Positions 1 through 6,264 of a DNA stretch of 10,170 nucleotides are shown here, piece by piece; position 1 is the stretch's first letter; every line of letters begins with the position of its first letter. A program made the position numbers and the translations under genes. Below the pieces are notes generated by a model that was not told the DNA's origin, did no database searches, and saw only the letters and a list, made by a program, of their open reading frames with translations. Source of the stretch: Candidatus Schekmanbacteria bacterium GWA2_38_11 (GTDB taxonomy: Bacteria; Schekmanbacteria; GWA2-38-11); the NCBI GenBank assembly GCA_001790645.1, contig MGDB01000107.1, positions 12,824 to 22,993 of the forward strand, given 5' to 3'.

Positions 1-165
1 TCTTTAAGTCAATGAAAACCCTATTCTGTTGGAAGTTAATAGATTTGGTTAGTACTAAAACTGTTAGATACAGGATACGAAAAGTTTGTTACTGACAGAG
101 TGAACAAAACAAGAAATAAAATCGTTTGAAGAAATAGCTTTTTAAAAATATATAGTCTTTTCTGT

Positions 166-633
166 TTATTTAAAGAGTTGGGCTATTACTGCTATCAGAA
201 TTAACACTATGAAAAATATAACTAAACCAATGAATATATATTTTGTCAATTTTGAACTTGATGGCTTAACAGCACTTTCACTTTCCTGCTTATTTGTTAT
301 TTCTTCTTCTCTTTTTTTCTTGCTGCTGTGGCTCTTTATCCTGTCTTTCTTTAGTTCATATTCGGCTGGAGAAAGCCAGATTAAATTTCCTGAGCCATCA
401 ACAACTGGTATAAATCCTTTTCCTTTATAATATTTCTTCTTCTCTTCATCAGCTATTTCAAGGCGCCTTAGATCATCTCTCTTCTTCTGATCTTTGTCTT
501 TTGATTCATTTTCCTCTTCTTCTTTTACTTTTCTGTCACGTTCAAACGCTTCGAGTTTTTCTCTCTCTTTTTCCTCTAATTCTTTTCTGATTTTTTCTCT
601 TATTGATTTTTCTTCTTCTTCTGAAATAGACAT
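166..633 (-). CDS. Tail-anchored, highly charged coiled-coil protein of unknown function
   Basis: I do not recognise a named family. The 155-residue protein has three visible parts. Residues 1-70 are almost entirely Glu, Lys, Arg and Asp in a pattern expected of a long helix or coiled coil. Residues 72-92 form a more ordered segment (GFIPVVDGSGNLIWLSPAEY) that looks like a small conserved motif. Residues 93-130 are charged and serine-rich. Residues 132-154 are one hydrophobic stretch (IFIGLVIFFIVLILIAVIAQ) followed only by FK, so the protein is probably anchored by its C-terminus with the body in the cytoplasm. There is no signal peptide. The ATG at 631-633 is preceded by AGAGGA at good spacing, which supports this start. 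Nothing nearby suggests a partner. It appears monocistronic, with no obvious hairpin terminator after the stop. Confidence 0.75.
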   Translation of the reverse strand: MSISEEEEKSIREKIRKELEEKEREKLEAFERDRKVKEEEENESKDKDQKKRDDLRRLEIADEEKKKYYKGKGFIPVVDGSGNLIWLSPAEYELKKDRIKSHSSKKKREEEITNKQESESAVKPSSSKLTKYIFIGLVIFFIVLILIAVIAQLFK

Positions 634-1052
634 TTTAATCCTCTGAATTTAAAACTCTGTTTTTTGATTTATTTCCTAAAACAAAGATATCCTTACTTTC
701 TCCCCTTATTAATATAGGAGAGCCTATATCATACTTAAATAAGAAAAGAATCTATAAATGTTAATACTTAAATATAAAAATGAATTACTATTGTCAATAC
801 TATGATTAGTGATTATTGTAATATTTGAGCAAATGTTACGAAATTATACGGATTTTAAAAGTAAAACTTTATTATGGTATGTTTACTATTTAGCTGATTA
901 AAAGGGGTTAAATGGAACTTTTGTCCTCTCACTTGAACCAATTAATGAACCTATTGAACTCTTAAACCAATTGGCAAAAAAAGAGAACTTGAGAGATGCT
1001 ATCATAATCTTAAGACATGGAGAGTCTAAGATTTTTAATATTTGATTTAATC
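634..1052. other. 419-bp gap between two minus-strand genes
   Basis: This stretch has no intact gene. The part next to 633 should hold the promoter of the coiled-coil gene, but it is so AT-rich that no single -35/-10 pair stands out. Positions 902-1045 carry a reading frame on the plus strand that looks protein-coding but lacks a start in frame; it is listed separately as a possible remnant. No strong hairpin, repeat family or RNA gene was seen. Confidence 0.5.
912..1045 (+). pseudogene. Possible remnant of a small gene with an early frameshift
   Basis: A plus-strand frame open from 902 to the TGA at 1043-1045 encodes TFVLSLEPINEPIELLNQLA, then KKENLRDAIIILRHGESKIF and NI. This has the amphipathic, balanced composition of a real protein rather than of AT-rich noise. 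The frame has no ATG. An ATG at 912-914 lies just behind AAAGGGG, a good ribosome-site candidate, but it is in another frame and stops after 17 codons. One extra base at codon 2 would join this start to the long frame and give a protein of about 44 residues. I therefore suggest a frameshifted small gene or an assembly error. The family is not recognised. The alternative is chance, and confidence is low. Confidence 0.25.
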
Positions 1053-1343
1053 CTAATTTTTTTTATTAGATTTGAACAAAGGCTCAGCTTTCGTCCTGAT
1101 TTCATCTTTATTCTGTTCTACTTTCAAAGAATCCCTGAAGATAAAATACTCGCAGTAATTCCTTTTTTCCTTATCCCCTACCCATTCACTGTTAGGTTCG
1201 CTGCATTTATTATGCTTCCCTTCATTATAAAATTTACAGTTTATGCATGAATGAAGGTCATTCTTGCAAAAAGGACATATTTCGTCTCTTCTAACTCTAT
1301 CGAATATCTCTAACTCTCTTTTGCACCAATAGCAACTTTTCAT
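1053..1343 (-). CDS. Small cysteine-rich zinc-ribbon-like protein, unknown function
   Basis: The 96-residue protein has eight cysteines arranged as CxxC at 4/7, CxxC at 23/26, CxxC at 33/36, then single Cys at 47 and 64. His31 and His44 are further possible ligands. Four pairs of this kind usually bind two zinc ions, so the N-terminal two thirds (1-67) is probably a double zinc-ribbon fold. The tail from about 70 is charged and likely disordered. The segment CINCKFYNEGKHNKCSEP, followed by a WVGDKEKRNYCEYF block, resembles small uncharacterised proteins I recall from other bacteria, but I cannot attach a name or a role. There is no signal peptide or membrane segment, so it is cytoplasmic. The start at 1341-1343 has only a weak ribosome site (GAGACG). 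Its gap of 180 bp to gshB suggests separate transcription; TTGTTT-17-TAACAT in that gap is a weak promoter candidate. Confidence 0.75.
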   Translation of the reverse strand: MKSCYWCKRELEIFDRVRRDEICPFCKNDLHSCINCKFYNEGKHNKCSEPNSEWVGDKEKRNYCEYFIFRDSLKVEQNKDEIRTKAEPLFKSNKKN

Positions 1344-1523
1344 TTTCGTCTCTATTCAAAATTTTATTTTAAACTTTTTCATAACACATGGGAGAAACTT
1401 GTGGAAAAAATGTTAAAAGTGTTATTTAACTGAAACAATAAAAGAGCTTTTTCCACTTTGCACCATTTTGCAGCAAAAAATGTTTTACAATATTTTGGTA
1501 ATTTTTCCTCTCAAATAATTTTC

Positions 1524-2483
1524 TTATAATGAAATCCTCTCCATAATTTTCTTCTCAACAAAATCTATTATTTTCTCTTCTAATCTCATACCATAGAGTT
1601 TATTTATAGGAATTATTCCTGCAGGACAAGTAACATTGATTTCTGTTAGCCTCTCACCTATCATATCTATCCCTGCAAAATAGATCCCGTCTTCTAAAAG
1701 TTTCTTAGATACAACTCGACAAATCTCTTTCTCTTTTTTTGTCAGCACTGTTTTTTTATTAATTCCTCCAAAATCAGGATCACTCCTGAAGTCATTCTTT
1801 CTTGGAATCCTTGAGTAATACCCTAATACTTCTCCTGAAAGAACAACTACTCTTTTATCTCCGGTCTTATAAACCTTGCTCAAAAATTCTTGTGCCATTA
1901 CATATCTAGTTTTTGATTGGGTAAGCCTCTCAAAAATGGGATAAACATCTTTCTCTTTACTTGATAGAAGAACCAGCTCCTTACTCGCATACAGGTTCAA
2001 CTGTTTAATAATGATTTTCCCAGCTTCTTTAAGGAAATTTTTTAAAAGATTTATATCTTTTGTAACTATTGTTCTTGGAATGAATTTTGAAAATTGTAAA
2101 GGATATAGTTTTTCATTTGCATCTCTTAATCCTCGTGGATCATTTAAAATAAATGTTCTTCCACCAATAAGTTGTAAGATTTGGGTTATATAAATATAAT
2201 TTAAATCATAAGGAGGTTCTAATCTAATTAAAACTGCATCTAAAGATTTTAAAGGCTCTGTTTTTCTTTCACCTTTTAAAAAATTAAATTGGTCATCAAA
2301 TTCAGTATAGTTTAAATTAGCCATTGGTTTACCATTATCCCAAAAGATGTCCTCCTGGTGGATATAAAAAACTTGGTGACCTCTTCTTTCACACTCTTTT
2401 ATAAATAGAAGGCTGGTGTCATCTCCGATAACTAATTTTTCAATTGGGTCCAAAATGAAGCCAATTCTGAATTTAGCACTCAT
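1524..2483 (-). CDS. gshB: Glutathione synthetase (GshB) homologue, ATP-grasp, missing the glycine-rich loop
   Basis: GshB joins gamma-glutamylcysteine to glycine using ATP in the cytoplasm. The 319 residues match the family length and align along the whole E. coli-type enzyme: GFILDPIEKL near the start, NDPRGLRDANEKL at 114-126, TRYVMAQEFL at 192-201, GDKRVVVLSGE at 208-218, and a metal-binding block with Asp273, Glu281 and Asn283 in GIDMIGERLTEINVT. Two ATP-grasp elements are altered. After Lys160, where the family has KPLDGMGG, this protein has KQLNLYASKE with no glycine. The RGNLAAGG segment is replaced by RSDPDFGG at 233-240. It may bind ATP differently, use another acceptor amino acid, or be inactive. 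Its ATG overlaps the gshA stop (ATGA, 2480-2483), so translation is probably coupled. The fold assignment is firm; the exact activity is less so. Confidence 0.85.
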   Translation of the reverse strand: MSAKFRIGFILDPIEKLVIGDDTSLLFIKECERRGHQVFYIHQEDIFWDNGKPMANLNYTEFDDQFNFLKGERKTEPLKSLDAVLIRLEPPYDLNYIYITQILQLIGGRTFILNDPRGLRDANEKLYPLQFSKFIPRTIVTKDINLLKNFLKEAGKIIIKQLNLYASKELVLLSSKEKDVYPIFERLTQSKTRYVMAQEFLSKVYKTGDKRVVVLSGEVLGYYSRIPRKNDFRSDPDFGGINKKTVLTKKEKEICRVVSKKLLEDGIYFAGIDMIGERLTEINVTCPAGIIPINKLYGMRLEEKIIDFVEKKIMERISL

Positions 2484-3730
2484 ATCTTCGAAAGTTCAGC
2501 TATCTCATAACCTTGGGTAATGGTGGAAATGAGAGATATAAACTTATATATTTTAATGTTTTCGCTGGAAACGTTAGACCTTACATTTTTACCAAAACTA
2601 TCAGAATTCATTGGGCATAAGTTGTCTGATTCAAATAACATTCCCCTTGTATTTAAATTCTCTTTGGTTGTCCTTTTAGTGTTAAGCCTGAAAAAACCTC
2701 CTACTGGTTTTTCTCCAATTAGATAAATAAGTGGCTCAGCAACATAGCCATCAACTTTGTCTATTGTTGGAACCCCTTCTTGTATAATCAGACTCTCCAC
2801 CGGAGTCTTACCCTTTCCAAAAGACATCTTATTTCGAGTAGCTCTATTCATATTAGTAAAATCTCTGCCATTTTCAGCATTCATTATAGCCATTCCATAG
2901 GTTCCAGCATTATTTTTAACAAATACAAATGGTTTTTCTTTTATATCATATTCCTCATATTTTTTCTTTATTAATGTGATAACCTTACCAATTTTATCGC
3001 CTACCTCTTCAAAACCCTTTCCTGTCTTAAAATCTATATCATCAACATAATCATAAAACTCTGATAAAAACCATTTATCTATATTAAAGCTTAATGAAAA
3101 TTCTTCAATAAGCTGGTTATATATTCTGAAATGGTTACTCTTTTTCCTTCTGAACCATCCCAAATCTATTTGCGGAACTATTGGTTGAATTATACTTTTC
3201 AGTGCCACAGGCTCTCCCTCGGTGAAATCATTATTATCAATTATAATATCTGGAACAAAATCTTTTACAGAAGCTTTGTTATCCCTTATCTGAATTTTGT
3301 AAATTTTTATCTCATTCTTCTCTGCTGTTTCAAAGCATCTGCTTTCATCAAAATCACCTTTTAGTACCCCTATTCTTATTTGAAATCCTGCGGCTTCCAA
3401 AATTGACTTTAATGAAAAGAGATTCTCAAGATAAAATTTATTCCTTGTATGTTCCTCAGCAATTATTAAAATCTTTTTAGCGTTTGTAAAATCCTTAGCA
3501 ATATATTCAGCAAAATATGAAGCACTCATTTTTTTGCTATTTTTACATAAATTATTAAATCCACCAGGGAAAAGATTCGCATCCACTGGTGCAACTTTAA
3601 AGCCACTGTTTCTTATATCATGAGAAGAATAAATTGGAAGCCTGACTTTAGTTAAATGTAGTTCAATCCAATCTCTTATCTTTTTACTCTCACCTAAAAG
3701 CAACCCGTGTAACTTCTGTACAATATCCAC
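2480..3730 (-). CDS. gshA: Glutamate-cysteine ligase, Acidithiobacillus ferrooxidans type
   Basis: This enzyme makes gamma-glutamylcysteine from glutamate and cysteine with ATP, the first step of glutathione synthesis. It belongs to the GshA family seen in Acidithiobacillus, Xanthomonas and Nitrosomonas, not the E. coli GshA family. The 416 residues show the family's landmarks in order: IYSSHDIRNSGFKVAPVDAN and LFPGGFNNL at about 33-61, FVKNNAGTYGMAIM at 270-283, NRATRNKMS at 295-303, IIQEGVPT at 315-322, AEPLIYLIGEKPVGGFFRLN at 331-350, and ENLNTRGM at 357-364. Its length is near normal and no family motif is visibly broken. The start is GTG at 3728-3730, supported by AAGGAG seven bases upstream. 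It leads a two-gene operon with gshB, overlapping it by four bases. A sigma-70-type promoter lies about 70-100 bp upstream. Confidence 0.92.
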   Translation of the reverse strand: MDIVQKLHGLLLGESKKIRDWIELHLTKVRLPIYSSHDIRNSGFKVAPVDANLFPGGFNNLCKNSKKMSASYFAEYIAKDFTNAKKILIIAEEHTRNKFYLENLFSLKSILEAAGFQIRIGVLKGDFDESRCFETAEKNEIKIYKIQIRDNKASVKDFVPDIIIDNNDFTEGEPVALKSIIQPIVPQIDLGWFRRKKSNHFRIYNQLIEEFSLSFNIDKWFLSEFYDYVDDIDFKTGKGFEEVGDKIGKVITLIKKKYEEYDIKEKPFVFVKNNAGTYGMAIMNAENGRDFTNMNRATRNKMSFGKGKTPVESLIIQEGVPTIDKVDGYVAEPLIYLIGEKPVGGFFRLNTKRTTKENLNTRGMLFESDNLCPMNSDSFGKNVRSNVSSENIKIYKFISLISTITQGYEIAELSKI

Positions 3731-3801
3731 TCTCTATCTCCTTAACTTTCAAAAGCTTTCTTACTTATAAGTAGGATATGTTTCTCTTTTATCTAAAAAA
3801 C

Positions 3802-3830
3802 ATCATAGTTTTTTACAAGCCTTAAATCAA
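3802..3830 (-). promoter_or_regulatory. Candidate sigma-70 promoter of gshA-gshB
   Basis: On the minus strand TTGATT (3830-3825) and TATGAT (3807-3802) are separated by exactly 17 bases, giving four of six and five of six matches to the housekeeping consensus. Transcription would start near 3795 and leave a leader of about 65 bases before the GTG of gshA. In such AT-rich DNA a match of this quality can arise by chance. Confidence 0.45.
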
Positions 3831-3933
3831 GCTAAATCTCCTTTGAAGTTTCCTGAGTTTTTCAATGGCGTATAAGATTCTACACACTTCAATTCAAAAG
3901 AATTCTTATAAGTATTTGAAATAGTTAGGCCAT

Positions 3934-3997
3934 GATTTTTGGATTTAAAAAAATAAATAAATTTTTTGTTCAAAAAATCCAGGACTCTCCAAAAATC
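3934..3997. repeat. Nested AT-rich inverted repeat downstream of flgM, possible terminator region
   Basis: GATTTTTGGA at 3934-3943 is the exact reverse complement of TCCAAAAATC at 3988-3997. Inside it, GGATTT (3941-3946) pairs with AAATCC (3975-3980), and ATTTTTTG (3961-3968) with CAAAAAAT (3971-3978) across two bases. It lies 87 bp beyond the flgM stop, so it could help end that transcript. The stems are weak because they are mostly A-T, and there is no clean GC stem followed by a T run. Confidence 0.35.
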
Positions 3998-4083
3998 TCC
4001 TAATTTGCGTCTTTATAAAATGGTTAAAAAAATGTGGTTTACTTAGAGGGGATTATAGGTTTGTAGGCAATGTTTAAACTTAT

Positions 4084-4362
4084 CTATCCTTTTGGTCGAG
4101 TCTGTTTAGACAAAGTATCTTCTTTTTCCAAAATATCTTCCATTAGTGAATCAACTATTATTTTCTCTGCAACTTTCTCACCATCTATTAAATAATTACC
4201 TTTTTCTATTCTTTCTTTTATTTCTTTTATAGTCTTTTTTCTGACTTTAGGAATAACTCCAAGATAAGCTTTCTCATTCATAATATTTTTAGAATCTGTA
4301 ATTTGTTCTTTCCTTAAATCATTAATGACTGACAATATTGCTTTTTTATTCTTCTTACCCAT
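4084..4362 (-). CDS. flgM: FlgM-family anti-sigma-28 factor
   Basis: FlgM binds and inhibits the flagellar sigma factor FliA until the hook is complete, and is then exported through the flagellar apparatus. The 92-residue length is close to that of known FlgM proteins. The N-terminal half (1-38) is polar and probably disordered. The C-terminal block at about 39-78, KVRKKTIKEIKERIEKGNYL followed by IDGEKVAEKIIVDSLMEDIL, carries the family pattern of an R-x-x-x-I-x-x-I-x-x-x-I helix, then GxYxxDxxxVAEKII, which contacts sigma-28. The gene sits one operon away from fliA on the same strand, which supports the call. It has its own sigma-28-type promoter (4385-4411), so FliA probably drives its own inhibitor. 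The ribosome site is poor (GAAAAG), and the predicted leader is only about 16 bases. An unrelated small helical protein is the alternative, but I think it unlikely. Confidence 0.85.
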   Translation of the reverse strand: MGKKNKKAILSVINDLRKEQITDSKNIMNEKAYLGVIPKVRKKTIKEIKERIEKGNYLIDGEKVAEKIIVDSLMEDILEKEDTLSKQTRPKG

Positions 4363-4384
4363 ATACTTTTCGTTTGCAGGTGTT

Positions 4385-4411
4385 TTCTCGACAAAAATTT
4401 TTTCTACTTTA
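4385..4411 (-). promoter_or_regulatory. Sigma-28 (FliA) promoter of flgM
   Basis: On the minus strand TAAAGTAG (4411-4404) is followed after exactly 11 bases by GTCGAGAA (4392-4385). The enterobacterial FliA consensus is TAAAGTTT-N11-GCCGATAA, so this is six of eight in each box at the exact spacing. The -10 box stops 22 bases before the ATG of flgM. A fliA gene in the same window makes functional use likely. Confidence 0.75.
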
Positions 4412-4436
4412 GGCTATAATTCTAAAAAAATGAAGA

Positions 4437-4458
4437 ACCCTGCGGCAAGCCGCAGGGT
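4437..4458. repeat. GC-rich palindrome upstream of flgM, possible minus-strand terminator
   Basis: ACCCTGCGG (4437-4445) pairs perfectly with CCGCAGGGT (4450-4458) around CAAG. It stands out sharply from the AT-rich surroundings. Read on the minus strand the stem is followed by TTCTTCATTTTTTT, so it can act as an intrinsic terminator for transcripts from the kinase operon. It shares the pattern CCC-n-CGTGG/GCGG-CAAG with the hairpin at 4570-4590 and may be a dispersed repeat. Confidence 0.7.
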
Positions 4459-4486
4459 ATCAAAAATTAGAAAATAGAACGAGTCT

Positions 4487-4556
4487 GTCATTCCTGCGTA
4501 AGCAGGAATCCTGAGCCTTTGTTCTTTTTCTGGATTCCCACTTTCGTGGGAATGAC
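4487..4556. repeat. 70-bp REP/MITE-like nested palindrome
   Basis: The outer ends are GTCATTCC (4487-4494) and GGAATGAC (4549-4556), exact reverse complements. Each end folds into its own hairpin: ATTCCTGC/GCAGGAAT around GTAA (4490-4509) and ATTCCCAC/GTGGGAAT around TTTC (4534-4553). GGAATCC (4505-4511) and GGATTCC (4532-4538) add an inner inverted pair. The double-hairpin design with 'GTCATTCC..GGAATCC' ends is a known kind of dispersed intergenic repeat in many bacteria. No REP-associated transposase is in the window. Confidence 0.8.
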
Positions 4557-4569
4557 GGCACAAAGGAAA

Positions 4570-4590
4570 CCCCGTGGCAAGACCACGGGG
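4570..4590. repeat. GC-rich hairpin after the kinase gene, likely terminator
   Basis: CCCCGTGG (4570-4577) pairs with CCACGGGG (4583-4590) around CAAGA. It lies 40 bp beyond the stop of the kinase-like gene, and on the minus strand is followed by TTTCCTTTG, so it could end the flhG-fliA-kinase transcript. The similarity to the hairpin at 4437-4458 suggests both are copies of one dispersed element. Confidence 0.65.
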
Positions 4591-4629
4591 AATTAAAATA
4601 TTAAATAAGAGAGATAATTTTTATATTTT

Positions 4630-5379
4630 TTAGGTAGGAATTTTTATTACATAACCGGTACCCGTTTCATCATTTTTGACTAATGTTATATCTCCGCCAA
4701 TTTCTTTCTTTAACAGCAAATAGGCTATTCCTGCTTCAGCCGCTTTATTAAATCCATTAGCGCCATCTAATCTTTGAAATATATCATCAAAAGACTCAAC
4801 ATCTTTAAAATCATTTTTATAACTTGTATCCCAACTTATACTCTTTAAGTAAATTTCGACAAATTTTTGCCTCTCACTAAAAGATGCAGTCATCTTTAAT
4901 TCACCACCAGGCGAAATACTTCTCTTTGCATCTAATAAAAGGTTTAAAAAGGCATGCTGGAAAAATCCAACTCTCAATTTAATTAAAGGAATTTTTTTTG
5001 ACTCAAATCTTATTTCTATCCCCTTTCTATCAAATCCCTTTTTTACCAAACTTATGCTTTGTTGAATTACAGAATTCAAATCAACTATGTTCTCATCCAT
5101 TGGATTACTTTGGAGATAAGATAATATACTCTTATTCATCTCCTTTAGTTTTTCAGAACATGAAATTACAACCTCAAAAGATTTTTTTATATCTTTCTCA
5201 TCATTTGTCATTTTTGCGATCTGTGTAAATCCAAGCATAGCTCCTACAACATTGTTGAATTCATGAGTTATATCTGAAAACATTAGCCCCGCAAGCGCAA
5301 ATTTTTGAAGATGGATAATATAGTCTTCCAAATTTCCGTTTTGCTGTTGAAACTTATAAGCTACTTTTCTGTTAGCCAT
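4630..5379 (-). CDS. Degenerate histidine-kinase-like protein in the flhG-fliA operon
   Basis: The 249-residue protein has the architecture of a bare kinase core without sensor domain, signal peptide or membrane segment, so it is cytoplasmic. Residues 25-90 form a HisKA-type dimerisation helix pair with an intact H-box: His39 in SDITHEFNNVVGAMLGFTQI. Residues 100-249 follow the HATPase layout but with key parts lost. The N-box NLLLNA reads NLLLDA, with Asp150 in place of the metal-binding Asn. No DxGxG (G1) box exists in the 178-200 region. The G2 lid is reduced to EAGIAYLLLKKEIGGDI at 215-231, and the final GTGYVIKIP (240-248) remains. It probably cannot hydrolyse ATP normally and may be a pseudokinase, phosphatase-like partner or phosphotransfer adaptor. 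It follows fliA by 86 bp on the same strand and probably shares its transcript. The start has only a weak ribosome site. Confidence 0.7.
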   Translation of the reverse strand: MANRKVAYKFQQQNGNLEDYIIHLQKFALAGLMFSDITHEFNNVVGAMLGFTQIAKMTNDEKDIKKSFEVVISCSEKLKEMNKSILSYLQSNPMDENIVDLNSVIQQSISLVKKGFDRKGIEIRFESKKIPLIKLRVGFFQHAFLNLLLDAKRSISPGGELKMTASFSERQKFVEIYLKSISWDTSYKNDFKDVESFDDIFQRLDGANGFNKAAEAGIAYLLLKKEIGGDITLVKNDETGTGYVIKIPT

Positions 5380-5465
5380 AAAATTTAAAATTTTCTTTAT
5401 AAATATTCGATTAATTTACATTGAAATTAAGGCTTTTATTATAAACACTGATGGCTATTTACTTT

Positions 5466-6224
5466 TTATTCTGAAAATAATTTTTTTAACCTTGCTCCCA
5501 AAAGGATAATCGCTTTTGTATGAATTTGTGAAACCCGGGATTCAGTAATATCTAAAACCTTTCCTATCTCTTTCATGGTAAGTTCTTCATAGTAATACAA
5601 CGAAATAACCAGTTTTTCTTTTTCTGGCAACCGGTTTATACCATCACCAACCACCCTTTTCAGTTCTTTGAGTTTTATTGAGAATAAAGGGCTTTTATCC
5701 TCGCTATCAGCTATAAGAGACAATAAGTTTTTAGTCTTATTATCAGGATTATCTCCTAAATCATCTAAACTAAAAAGTATTGCTCCCCTGCTTTGGCTAA
5801 GAATCTCATAAAACTCTTCAATACTTAGCTCTAATGCTTCAGCCATTTCTTGATCACTTGCAGGCCTTCCTAATTCCTGCTCCAATTTGTAGTAAGTTTC
5901 TTCAACTTGGCTTGTCTTCTGGCGAAGAGATCTTGGAAGCCAGTCTAATGAGCGAAGTTCATCAAGAATTGCCCCTCTTATCCTAAACTCAGCGTAAGTT
6001 TTAAATTTAATCTCCTTTGAAGGGTCAAACTTTTCAATAGCATCAATTAAACCTATAATACCTGCATTTATCAAATCATCAACATCAACATTTGCAGGTA
6101 GCCTCATTGACATTCTTTCAGCTATGCTGCGGGTAAAGGGAAGAAGTTTTAGAATTAATTTTCCTTTTGTAATGGGTTCCTTTTCTCTGTCGTATTGTAT
6201 CTTTTCGTTCATTGACTTTTGCAT
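5466..6224 (-). CDS. fliA: Flagellar RNA polymerase sigma-28 factor FliA
   Basis: FliA directs RNA polymerase to late flagellar and chemotaxis promoters. The 252 residues are slightly longer than E. coli FliA and all regions are present. Region 2 (about 24-95) contains DDLINAGIIGLIDAIEKFDP and FKTYAEFRIRGAILDELRSL followed by DW, the hallmark of this family. Region 3 spans about 96-175 with the LGRPASDQEMAEAL helix. Region 4 (about 185-248) ends in the helix-turn-helix MKEIGKVLDITESRVSQIHT at 217-236. The ATG at 6222-6224 is chosen because AGAGGA lies five to six bases upstream; ATG at codon 5 lacks this. It follows flhG by 40 bp and precedes the degenerate kinase, so the three are probably co-transcribed from the sigma-54 promoter at 7175-7190. 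FlgM encoded at 4084-4362 is its expected inhibitor. Confidence 0.95.
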   Translation of the reverse strand: MQKSMNEKIQYDREKEPITKGKLILKLLPFTRSIAERMSMRLPANVDVDDLINAGIIGLIDAIEKFDPSKEIKFKTYAEFRIRGAILDELRSLDWLPRSLRQKTSQVEETYYKLEQELGRPASDQEMAEALELSIEEFYEILSQSRGAILFSLDDLGDNPDNKTKNLLSLIADSEDKSPLFSIKLKELKRVVGDGINRLPEKEKLVISLYYYEELTMKEIGKVLDITESRVSQIHTKAIILLGARLKKLFSE

Positions 6225-6264
6225 TTTATCCTCTTTGTAGTGACTAATTAATTTTAAATAGTTT

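Larger units (their letters stand above)
3731..4083. other. 353-bp gap between gshA and flgM
   Basis: The gap holds the gshA ribosome site and candidate promoter (3738-3830) and a nested AT-rich inverted repeat (3934-3997), listed separately. The rest, including 4000-4083 next to the flgM stop, shows nothing I can support. No reading frame longer than about 20 codons with a credible start was found. Confidence 0.5.

Noticed and set aside
3..95. Short plus-strand frame at the window edge (30 codons, MKTLFCWKLIDLV and beyond)
   Set aside because: It has no ribosome site, no recognisable sequence and an unremarkable length for AT-rich DNA. It could be the tail of a gene outside the window, but nothing supports that.
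898..1005. Minus-strand frame of 35 residues (MIASLKFSFFANWF and beyond)
   Set aside because: It lies opposite the better-looking plus-strand frame at 902-1045, has serine- and phenylalanine-rich composition typical of an antisense shadow, and no ribosome site.
1017..1250. Plus-strand frame rich in Phe and Ile over the zinc-ribbon gene
   Set aside because: It is antisense to a gene with eight patterned cysteines; its hydrophobic composition is what the reverse strand of Lys/Glu codons yields.
1440..1523. TTTGCA repeats and weak hairpin after gshB as a terminator or sigma-54 site
   Set aside because: The spacing does not fit a sigma-54 promoter, and the stems are short and AT-only without a T run in the right place.
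3842..3937. Short plus-strand frame MAYKILHTSIQKNSYKYLK in the gshA-flgM gap
   Set aside because: Nineteen codons, no ribosome site and no recognisable features; chance is the simplest explanation.
4437..4590. CRISPR array
   Set aside because: The repeats are palindromes of differing sequence and uneven spacing, with no constant direct repeat, no spacers and no cas genes.
5380..5465. Separate sigma-28 or sigma-54 promoter for the kinase-like gene
   Set aside because: No boxes with correct spacing were found; read-through from fliA is simpler.
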